From contig NZ_CP107811.1 of assembly GCF_036346105.1 (NCBI RefSeq), forward strand, positions 5,351,501 through 5,415,500: a stretch of DNA of 64,000 bases. Reading direction: 5' to 3'. This stretch comes from Streptomyces sp. NBC_00539. GTDB lineage: Bacteria; Actinomycetota; Actinomycetes; Streptomycetales; Streptomycetaceae. Under the pieces are notes generated by a model. That model saw nothing but the letters and a program-made list of their open reading frames with translations, did no database searches and had not been told where the DNA came from. Below are positions 9,050 through 15,750 of this stretch, in pieces. The position numbers and the translations under genes are program-made. The stretch's first letter is position 1. Every line of letters starts with the position of its first letter.

Positions 9050-9153
9050 CAGGCTCAGGGTGAACTGGGGTGTGCCCCGGATGGGAGCCGCGGAGCCGGA
9101 TCAATAGATTCGACACCGCGAGCCAGACCACCAGCACACCCCCGGAGGCGGCC

Positions 9154-9375
9154 ATGTCGGCCCCCACGCACACCCCGTCCGTCACCCGCCGTCGCGCCTC
9201 CGCGCCCGGTACGGGCGCCGACGCCCGGCTGCACTGGTGGGCGCTGGCCCTGCCCGCGCTCGCCTTCTGCCTCCTGCTGCTGCTCCTGGCGGGATCCGGC
9301 GAGGCACACGCCGCGAGCGGCGAGGGCTCCTCACTGGTCCACGTCACGGCACAGCTGCTGCGTGCGGTCGGCTGA
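9154..9375 (+). CDS. Small membrane or exported protein (73 aa)
   Basis: ATG at 9154 is preceded by GGAGG at six-base spacing. The first 32 residues are polar and basic (RRRASAPGTGADARLH). A leucine-rich hydrophobic helix follows (WWALALPALAFCLLLLLLAG), then HAASGEGSSLVHVTAQLLRAVG. The AHAA sequence could be a signal-peptidase site, giving a short secreted peptide, or the helix may remain as an anchor. No recognised domain. It stands alone before sixA. Confidence 0.6.
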   Translation: MSAPTHTPSVTRRRASAPGTGADARLHWWALALPALAFCLLLLLLAGSGEAHAASGEGSSLVHVTAQLLRAVG

Positions 9376-9482
9376 CCGGCGCACGCCGGGGCGCACCGGG
9401 GGCGCATGAAGACGCCGCAACCCGGCGGCGAACCCCTCAACACCCCGCGCCCCATGGCTCCTTTCATGCGAAGCTGGGATCC

Positions 9483-10004
9483 ATGAGCGCCGACACACCC
9501 CGCAGGATCGTCCTCCTCCGGCACGCCAAGGCCGAATGGTCGGACGGCACGGACCACGAACGCCCACTGGCGGAACGCGGCCGCCAGGACGCCCCGGCCG
9601 CCGGCCGGAAACTGGCGCAGACCGGCATCGGCTTCGACCTGGCCCTCTGCTCGACCGCCGCCCGCACCCGCGAGACCTGGAAGCTCGCCGTCCAGGAACT
9701 CCCGCACCGGCCGAGGACCACGTACGAGGAGCGGCTCTACGACGCCTCGCTGGGCGAGCTCATCGCCCTGCTGAACGAGACCTCCGACGAGGTGGCCGAC
9801 CTCCTGGTCATCGGCCACAACCCGGGGATGCACGCCCTCGCCGACGCCCTGTCCGGGACGGCCCAGGGGGACACGCTCCAGCGGATGAGCCGCAGCGGCT
9901 TCCCGACCTCGGCCCTCGCCGTCGTCTCCTTCACCGGCGGCTGGAAGTCCCTGGAGCACGGCGTCGGCACCCTGCTGGACTTCTGGACCCCGTCGGACCA
10001 CTGA
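9483..10004 (+). CDS. sixA: SixA-type phosphohistidine phosphatase
   Basis: 173-residue histidine phosphatase superfamily protein. The catalytic RHG-type motif is LLRHAKAEWS near residue 12, and the second catalytic His is in VIGHNPGMHAL. Family members dephosphorylate phosphohistidine in phosphotransfer proteins (SixA of E. coli acts on ArcB/PtsN-type HPt domains). The ATG at 9483 has only a weak GGGA upstream. The ORF could be opened upstream, but homology begins at this Met. It converges on the TDO operon and is separated from it by a hairpin terminator. Confidence 0.88.
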   Translation: MSADTPRRIVLLRHAKAEWSDGTDHERPLAERGRQDAPAAGRKLAQTGIGFDLALCSTAARTRETWKLAVQELPHRPRTTYEERLYDASLGELIALLNETSDEVADLLVIGHNPGMHALADALSGTAQGDTLQRMSRSGFPTSALAVVSFTGGWKSLEHGVGTLLDFWTPSDH

Positions 10005-10020
10005 CACCTGCCGCCCCGCC

Positions 10021-10056
10021 GCGGAGCCGGGCCACCTCCGTGTGGCCGGGCTCCGC
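10021..10056. terminator. Bidirectional terminator between sixA and the TDO operon
   Basis: Arms of 15 bases with one mismatch (10021-10035 and 10042-10056) and a 6-base loop lie between the convergent stop codons. Confidence 0.8.
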
Positions 10057-10078
10057 GTCCTGGCTCCGCGTCCTGCTC

Positions 10079-10939
10079 TCAGCGCCCGTACGCCACCTCG
10101 GGCAGCGCCGCGTCCCGCGCCCGCCACAGCTCGGGGTAGAACCGACGGTGCACCGACGCCCGCAGATGGGCGACGCCGGTGCTGCCGCCCGACCCCGGGC
10201 CACTGCCGATCTGGCGCTCCACGAGGAGCGCGTGGCAGGCCCGCCACTCGGTCCAGGCCTCGTCCAGGTCGACCAGCGCCTCCACCAGCTCGCTCAACTC
10301 CGCGAACTGCGCGGGAGCCCCCTCGGCCCAGGGGCCCGCCAGCCGCTCGTACGCCGCCCGCCGGCCCTCCTCGTCCGCCACAGCGAAACCCGCCTTGCCC
10401 AGGAGCGCCACGAACGCGTCCCACACCGTGGGCTGCGCGAGGCGCTCGCGCAGCCGCTCCTGCTCCGGCCCGCTCAGCCCCGCGATGACCCGGTCCCCGT
10501 ACGCGCCGCGCACCCAGTCGGCGCCGCACAGCACGGCGATCTCGACGTACTGCGCCGACTGCGCGCCACTGCTGCTGCCCAGCACCCCCCGGAAGGCGTG
10601 GAACTCCCGGGGCGGCATCCCGCGCAGCGGCCGGATCCCCGCGATCAGCACCCGGGTGATCCCGACGCACCGTACGAGCCGTACCCGGGCCGTGCGGGCG
10701 TCCCCGTCGAGCATCCGCCCGCGGGCGTCGGCCAGTTCGGCGAGCAGCTGGCCGAACCACAGTTCCTGCACCTGGTGGACGGTGATGAACAGCCGCTCGT
10801 CGTGTGCCCCGTCGGCCAGCGGAACCTGGAGCGACAGCAGTTCGGGCAGCCGCAGGTAGTTCGCGTAGGTGACGCCCTCCGGCTCCGCCGCCCGCTCCGG
10901 GTGGGCCGCCCGCTCCGACGTCCCCACTGCCTCAGTCAT
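10079..10939 (-). CDS. Tryptophan 2,3-dioxygenase family haem protein
   Basis: 286 residues. It shows the TDO pattern: FITVHQVQELWF (Phe51, His55), EFHAFRGVLGSSSG (Phe113, Arg117) and WRACHALLVERQIG, whose His236 corresponds to the proximal haem ligand; a GSGGSTG loop follows. From memory of Xanthomonas TDO (F51, H55, Y113, R117, H240), the substrate pocket is largely kept, with Tyr113 replaced by Phe. The expected reaction is oxidative opening of L-tryptophan to N-formylkynurenine, but related haem enzymes hydroxylate tyrosine derivatives, so substrate is uncertain. The start overlaps the end of the diiron-oxygenase gene by eight bases. It is last in a four-gene operon; no formamidase or kynureninase is in the window. 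Confidence 0.85.
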   Translation of the reverse strand: MTEAVGTSERAAHPERAAEPEGVTYANYLRLPELLSLQVPLADGAHDERLFITVHQVQELWFGQLLAELADARGRMLDGDARTARVRLVRCVGITRVLIAGIRPLRGMPPREFHAFRGVLGSSSGAQSAQYVEIAVLCGADWVRGAYGDRVIAGLSGPEQERLRERLAQPTVWDAFVALLGKAGFAVADEEGRRAAYERLAGPWAEGAPAQFAELSELVEALVDLDEAWTEWRACHALLVERQIGSGPGSGGSTGVAHLRASVHRRFYPELWRARDAALPEVAYGR

Positions 10940-11879
10940 CGCAGTCCTCCGGTGCGCGCAGCCCGTACGCCGCGAACGCCTCGGTGACGCCCGGCAGGTC
11001 GAACGCGTCGACCTGGGCGCACAGCCGCAACGTCGAGCGGGAGATGCTCTGGATGCGGTCCGCGCCCGCGCCGCCGCCGTAACTGTCCTCCAGGACCGCC
11101 TCGACACGGTCGTCGTCCAGGCCCGCCAGCCGCAGGGATGCGCGGACCGGCTCCAGGTCCCAGTCGAGCGCCGCACGGATCATGGCCGGCAGGGCCCGCG
11201 CCGCCGCGATCCGCCGGCCCGGGTCGAGCCGCGCCCACAGTTCCAGGAAGAACGCGGAGAAGAAGCGGTGGTGGCGGCCCTCGTCCTTGGCGTGGTCCCG
11301 CATCAGTTCGCGGACGGTGCTCACCACGGTCGGGTCCTGCGGCACCTCGTTCAACACCGCCGTGATCAGCGTCTCGAAGACCACCGCCTGCAACTGGCCG
11401 GCCAGCACCGGATCGTCGGGCAGCAGGCGCCGCCCGCTGTCCTGGAGGGCGGTGACGAAGCCGCCGTAGTCGACGTCCGGGACCGGGATGCCGGTGACGG
11501 CGGCGACCTGGTCGGCGAGGTCGAGGCTGTACAGGGCGTGGTAGCCCTCGTCGCAGTACACCTTGAAGGCGTCCATCCGCAGCGCCGTGGGGAAGTGCAG
11601 CCCGGAGATGCCGTTGGCGACGGGCTCGGCCGCCCCGTTGACCACCCGGGTCTCCAGGTGCGTCGTGGAGTGCAGGAACTGGTAGAGGTGCCGTACGGAG
11701 ATCTCCCGGATCCGCTCCGGGGCCAGTGCCTTCACCTCCGGATGGGCCAGGTGCGGCACCAGCGCGTCGGGGAAGAAGACCCGCCCCTGCTCGGCCTCGG
11801 CGTGGAAGATCCGCCGTACGCCGCCGCGTACGCCGGCGATCTCGTACCAGCGGTCGAGGGGACCGGGCGCGGCGCTCAT
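10932..11879 (-). CDS. AurF-type diiron N-oxygenase homologue
   Basis: 315 residues, predicted all-helical. Seven potential iron ligands are visible: Glu76, Glu111, His114, Glu169, His196, Glu200 and His203. Their spacing (35, 3, 55, 27, 4, 3) nearly copies that of AurF (E101, E136, H139, E196, H223, E227, H230). AurF oxidises p-aminobenzoate to p-nitrobenzoate, so an amine-oxidising role is plausible; the substrate here is unknown. The ATG at 11879 overlaps the aminotransferase stop (ATGA). The gene sits between an aminotransferase and a TDO homologue, suggesting a small specialised-metabolite pathway. Confidence 0.85.
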   Translation of the reverse strand: MSAAPGPLDRWYEIAGVRGGVRRIFHAEAEQGRVFFPDALVPHLAHPEVKALAPERIREISVRHLYQFLHSTTHLETRVVNGAAEPVANGISGLHFPTALRMDAFKVYCDEGYHALYSLDLADQVAAVTGIPVPDVDYGGFVTALQDSGRRLLPDDPVLAGQLQAVVFETLITAVLNEVPQDPTVVSTVRELMRDHAKDEGRHHRFFSAFFLELWARLDPGRRIAAARALPAMIRAALDWDLEPVRASLRLAGLDDDRVEAVLEDSYGGGAGADRIQSISRSTLRLCAQVDAFDLPGVTEAFAAYGLRAPEDCDD

Positions 11880-13138
11880 GAGGGACCTCCGTTCGCGGGG
11901 GTGTACGGGACAGGGCCCAGGTGGGCGGCGATCCGCCGGACCGCCTCGGCGACCAGCGGCGCGTCGACGGTGTGGCACAGCCGGAACCAGCCGGGCTGCG
12001 GCGACCGGAACGCCCCGCCGGGCAGGATGCTGACCTTCGCGGAGTCCAGCAGCCCCCGCCACAGCCGTTCCTCGGCGTCGAAACCGGTACCGGGCAGCCA
12101 GCGGCGCAGGTCCAGCCACACGGAGAACCCCGCCTCGGCAGGCGCGTACGGGAGGCCGTGCGCCTCCAGCAGGGCGACGAGGTGGCCGTACGAGGCGGCG
12201 AGCCGCTCCCGGCCGGCCTTGAGGAAGCCGGCCGCCCACTCCTGATCGGCCAGCAGGGCGGCCAGCGTCTCCTGCGTGGCCGTGGAGACGGGTGCGAAGT
12301 AGGCCATCGCGCGGGCCGCTGCCAGGACCTGCGGGGCGCGGGTGTGCAGGACACCGGTCTTCAAGCCGGGCAACCCGAAGTCCTTGGCGAAGCCCCATAC
12401 GACGTGGGTGCGCCCGGCCCAGTGCGGGTTCACGGCCGGGTCGGCGGCGCTGGTGAAGCCCCGGGCGCCGAAGACGGCGTGCGCGTAGATCTCGTCGGAG
12501 ATCAGGTCCACGTCGTGCGCGCGCACCACCCGCAGCAGCTCGGCGAGCACCTGCGGCGGGTGCACCTCCCCGATGGGGTTGGAGGGGGAGGACAGGGCGA
12601 CCGCGCGGACCGTCGTACCGGCGGACCGTGCCTCGCGCAGTGCCCTGTCGACGGCCGCGGCGCTCAGCCGGAAGCCGTCGCCGGGGGAGAGCGGCGCGGG
12701 CAGGATCCGGGCGCCGGAGCGCCCGCCGAGATCGGTGTCGAAGGCCCCGTAGTAGGGGGCGGGCACCACGATCGCCTCGCCCGGATCGCACAGGACGGAG
12801 GCGATCGCGTCCAGTGCCCCGGTCGCCCCGCTGATCACCACCAGGTCCTGGGCGTCCAGCGGCGTACCGAAGGTCCCGGACAGTAGGGCGGCGACCCGCT
12901 CGCGCAGTTCGTCGGTGCCGTGCAGCGGGGCGTAGCGGGCCGCGCCCTCCCGCATCGTCGGCAGCCCGGCCAGCCGGGCTTCGAGCAGGTCCCACAGCAG
13001 GCGGTTCTCGGCGGTACCCAGGTTGAGGTAGCCGTCCGGGCGCAGGCGGGCGTCGTACGGCTCGGCCTCGGCGCGGAAGTGCGCCTCGGCGATGGCGGGG
13101 GTGTCGGCGAGGAGCCGGGCGGCCTGGCGGGAAACCAT
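11876..13138 (-). CDS. PLP-dependent class I/II aminotransferase (ACC-synthase-like)
   Basis: 420 residues, fold type I. The N-terminal LNLGTAENRL resembles the GLAEN motif of 1-aminocyclopropane-1-carboxylate synthases. PAPYYGAF, NPIG and SDEIYA (Asp215, Tyr218) contact PLP, and AKDFGLPG carries the Schiff-base Lys252. The family's GFR after the lysine reads GLKTG here. It could act as an aminotransferase, a beta/gamma-lyase-type enzyme or an ACC synthase; sequence alone does not decide. The ATG start overlaps the SDR stop by one base, and its stop overlaps the next start, so the operon is tightly coupled. Confidence 0.88.
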   Translation of the reverse strand: MVSRQAARLLADTPAIAEAHFRAEAEPYDARLRPDGYLNLGTAENRLLWDLLEARLAGLPTMREGAARYAPLHGTDELRERVAALLSGTFGTPLDAQDLVVISGATGALDAIASVLCDPGEAIVVPAPYYGAFDTDLGGRSGARILPAPLSPGDGFRLSAAAVDRALREARSAGTTVRAVALSSPSNPIGEVHPPQVLAELLRVVRAHDVDLISDEIYAHAVFGARGFTSAADPAVNPHWAGRTHVVWGFAKDFGLPGLKTGVLHTRAPQVLAAARAMAYFAPVSTATQETLAALLADQEWAAGFLKAGRERLAASYGHLVALLEAHGLPYAPAEAGFSVWLDLRRWLPGTGFDAEERLWRGLLDSAKVSILPGGAFRSPQPGWFRLCHTVDAPLVAEAVRRIAAHLGPVPYTPANGGPS

Positions 13139-13944
13139 CAGGCCCTCCCGCTGTCGACACCGGCGGCGGTCAGCAGGCCGGGATTGACGCCGAGGCCCAT
13201 GGAGGCGTCGATGACGGCGCCGTGCAGGGCGGCGGACTGGTCACCGGCCAGCCACCACACGAACTCCGCTATCTCCTCGGGGCGGATCATGCGCGAGCCG
13301 GGCAGTCGTGCGGTGAGCGCGGCGCGCTCCTCGGGCGTCAGCTTGTCCAGGGTGCTGGCGTGGAACATGTGGGTCTCGACCACGCCCGGGCACAGGGCGA
13401 AGACGTGGACCGGGGCGTGCACCAGTTCGGCGGCGAGGTGGCGGGTCAGATAGGTCAGCGCGGCCTTGCTCATCCCGTCGGCGGGGTGGAAGCCCGGGAA
13501 CTGGAAGATCCCGCCGCCCACGCTGGAAATGTTGACGATCTTCCCGAACCCGCGCTCCAGCATGCCCGGGAGCAGCCCGTCGACGAGCCACAGCGGGCCC
13601 ACCGCGTTGATCTGGAAGAAGGCCGACGCCTTGGTGTGCCGGGGGCCGTCGGTGTGCTGCTCGATGGTCTTGGAGCCGACGGCCGCGTTGTTCACCAGGA
13701 CGTCGACGGGGCCGGGCAGCCGGTCCAGCAGCCGCTCGTGATCCTCCCAGTCGCCCTGGGCGAAGGGGAACGCCTCCACCTTGGCCCGGCCGGTGAGGGC
13801 CAGCTCCTGTACGAGTTCCTCGGCCCGGTCCCGCCCATGACGGTAGGTGAACCAGACCGTCCAGTCTTCTTCGCGGGCGAACCTCTCCACGCAGGACCGG
13901 CCGATACCGCCCGACCCCCCTGTGATGAGCACGCTTCGAGTCAT
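13138..13944 (-). CDS. SDR-fold protein lacking the catalytic tyrosine
   Basis: 268-residue short-chain dehydrogenase/reductase, first gene of the operon. The ATG at 13944 follows AAGGGGAG. The N-terminal TGGSGGIG (residues 8-15), the NNAAVG segment and the serine of NISSVGG are present. At the position of the catalytic Tyr in Y-x3-K the sequence reads D-G-M-S-K, so Tyr is replaced by Asp while Lys remains. Either it is a non-canonical oxidoreductase, or it binds NAD(P) without classical catalysis. An 18-base-spaced inverted repeat lies just upstream (13980-14015). Confidence 0.85.
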   Translation of the reverse strand: MTRSVLITGGSGGIGRSCVERFAREEDWTVWFTYRHGRDRAEELVQELALTGRAKVEAFPFAQGDWEDHERLLDRLPGPVDVLVNNAAVGSKTIEQHTDGPRHTKASAFFQINAVGPLWLVDGLLPGMLERGFGKIVNISSVGGGIFQFPGFHPADGMSKAALTYLTRHLAAELVHAPVHVFALCPGVVETHMFHASTLDKLTPEERAALTARLPGSRMIRPEEIAEFVWWLAGDQSAALHGAVIDASMGLGVNPGLLTAAGVDSGRA

Positions 13945-13979
13945 TGGCTCCCCTTGAACGACTTGGCCGGTTAGCGCCT

Positions 13980-14015
13980 TTCTAGCGAAGGCCGCTTGAG
14001 AACGGCTCGCTAGAA
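13980..14015. promoter_or_regulatory. Inverted repeat upstream of the SDR-TDO operon
   Basis: TTCTAGCGA (13980-13988) and TCGCTAGAA (14007-14015) are perfect 9-base arms 18 bases apart; an inner GGCCG/CGGCT pair extends the symmetry. A related TTAGCGC lies at 13971. It is 36-71 bases upstream of the SDR start, a usual place for an operator, but it could also form an RNA hairpin. Confidence 0.5.
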
Positions 14016-14160
14016 GGCCCGTCGAGGGCGGCTCAAAGGGGATGTGGGGGGATCGACGCGAGCGGGCCGGAACGTCCGGCCGGGACGCCTGGAGAACAGA
14101 CCGTCCGGTATGGGCTGGGGCGGGTAATGGCGCCGGTCCGCGCCCGCGCAGGCCGGCCCC

Positions 14161-14212
14161 CCTCAAGGCGGCCCCTCAAGGCGGCCCTCAAGGCGGCCCT
14201 CAAGGCCGGCCG
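14161..14212. repeat. Short tandem repeat 3' of serB
   Basis: Four copies of a CTCAAGGCGGCC unit, 12-13 bases each with one-base indels, lie 25 bases beyond the serB stop. The indels break any reading frame. Confidence 0.75.
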
Positions 14213-14236
14213 GGGCCGTCGGCGCGGGCCGGGCCG

Positions 14237-15436
14237 TCAGGCCAGATCGGCGGCTTCCACCTCTTCGCGCGTGATGCCGAGCAGGTACAGCACCGCGTCC
14301 AGGAACGGCACGTTCACCGCCGTGTGCGCGGCCTCGCGGACCACCGGCTTGGCGTTGAAGGCCACGCCCAGCCCGGCCGCGTTCAGCATGTCCAGGTCGT
14401 TGGCGCCGTCACCGATCGCCACGGTCTGGGCCAGCGGCACACCCGCCTCCGCCGCGAAGCGGCGCAGCAGCCGGGCCTTGCCCGCCCGGTCCACGATCTC
14501 GCCCGTGACCCGGCCGGTCAGCTTCCCGTCGACGATCTCCAGCGTGTTCGCCGAGGCGAAGTCCAGGCCGAGCCGCTCCCGGAGGTCGTCCGTGACCTGC
14601 GTGAACCCGCCCGAGACCACCCCGACCTGGTAGCCGAGCATCTTGAGCGTCCGGATCAAGGTCCGGGCGCCGGGGGTGAGCCGCACCTCGGAACGCACCT
14701 TGTCCACGACGGAGGCGTCCAGCCCCGCGAGCAGCGCGACCCGGGCGTGCAGCGACTGCTCGAAGTCGAGCTCCCCGCGCATCGCCCGCTCGGTGACCTC
14801 CGCGACCTCGGCCTCACAGCCGGCGTGCGCCGCGAACAGCTCGATGACCTCGTCCTGGATCAGCGTCGAGTCCACGTCCATCACGACCAGGCGCTGCGCC
14901 CGGCGGTGCAGTCCCGCCGACACCACGGCCACGTCGACGCCGATCTGCGCGGCGGCGGTCGCCAGCGCGGTCCGCAGCGGCTCCGTCTCCGCGCCGGAGA
15001 CGGCGAATTCCACGGCCGTCACCGGATACTTCGCCAGGCGGAAGATGCGGTCGATGTTGCCGCCCGTCCCGGTGATCCTGGCCGCTATGGCCGCCGTCGA
15101 CTCGGCGGTCAGGGGGTGCCCGAGCACGGTCACGTGCGAGCGGCCGCTGCCGCGCGGCCGGTTGTCGCCGGTTCCGGAAAGGATCTCGGCCTGCATCTTG
15201 AGCGACTCGGCCCAGCTGTGGACGGTGGCCCGCAGCTCGCCCTCGGTGCCGCCCACGGGCATGGTGACGAGGGCGCACAGGACGATGCGGCCGCGGGTGA
15301 CGACCTGCTCGATGTCGACCACGTCGACGGAGTAGGCGGCGAGGGTGTCGAACAGCCCGGCGGTGATCCCGGGACGGTCCTTGCCGAAGATCTTGACGAG
15401 GAGGGTGGGGACGTCGGAGGTCTGCGAAGCGCTCAT
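14237..15436 (-). CDS. serB: Phosphoserine phosphatase with ACT domains
   Basis: Final step of L-serine synthesis: dephosphorylation of O-phosphoserine. The 399-residue actinobacterial form has two N-terminal ACT-like domains (about residues 8-85 and 100-175) that probably sense serine. A C-terminal HAD phosphatase follows with the nucleophile motif DVDST, the conserved Ser in VVSGGF and the acidic GDGANDL motif. The ATG at 15436 begins MSASQTSD. It is monocistronic; tandem repeats follow it, and its promoter must lie in the 314-base gap shared with the divergent FHA-ABC gene. Confidence 0.95.
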   Translation of the reverse strand: MSASQTSDVPTLLVKIFGKDRPGITAGLFDTLAAYSVDVVDIEQVVTRGRIVLCALVTMPVGGTEGELRATVHSWAESLKMQAEILSGTGDNRPRGSGRSHVTVLGHPLTAESTAAIAARITGTGGNIDRIFRLAKYPVTAVEFAVSGAETEPLRTALATAAAQIGVDVAVVSAGLHRRAQRLVVMDVDSTLIQDEVIELFAAHAGCEAEVAEVTERAMRGELDFEQSLHARVALLAGLDASVVDKVRSEVRLTPGARTLIRTLKMLGYQVGVVSGGFTQVTDDLRERLGLDFASANTLEIVDGKLTGRVTGEIVDRAGKARLLRRFAAEAGVPLAQTVAIGDGANDLDMLNAAGLGVAFNAKPVVREAAHTAVNVPFLDAVLYLLGITREEVEAADLA

Positions 15437-15750
15437 GGTCCTCTCACCGTATCTTGACCACTCCCGGACCAGGACCCCCGTCCCACCCAGCGGTCACAAC
15501 CTTCCCCCGGTGTTTGCCCGCACGCCATCCGGACGTGGCGGCGGAGTGACGCCGGGGGAGTGCTCCCCCCGTGCCCTCCCGGTGGCTTTCGACCGGGTCT
15601 GCGCCGCTACGCGGACCCCCGGCGAGGCCCCGATTCCACATGTGGGCCCGGGCCTGAAATAGTTCCCCCGGATGTTCGCCATCCCTAGACTCCCTGACGT
15701 CGGACTCCCTGACGCCAGGGGGATTCTCGGGGGACTTAAGTGGGGCTGGA
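15437..15750. other. Divergent promoter region, serB / FHA-ABC
   Basis: 314 bases without a gene. It contains a 12-base direct repeat (15688-15714) whose first copy overlaps a TAGACT -10-like box at 15686-15691. No other element could be assigned. Confidence 0.4.
15688..15714 (+). repeat. Direct repeat near the FHA-ABC promoter
   Basis: GACTCCCTGACG occurs at 15688-15699 and 15703-15714, a 15-base period. It overlaps or follows a TAGACT -10-like box about 60 bases before the GTG start, so it may bind a regulator immediately downstream of the promoter. Confidence 0.45.

Larger units (their letters stand above)
13945..14236. other. Intergenic region upstream of the SDR-TDO operon
   Basis: 292 bases between the operon start and the end of serB. 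It holds the inverted repeat at 13980-14015 and the tandem repeat at 14161-14212. I found no convincing -35/-10 pair and no coding sequence. Confidence 0.5.

Noticed and set aside
14042-15457. 471-codon plus-strand frame
   Set aside because: It is the complement of serB with no protein similarity I can recognise.
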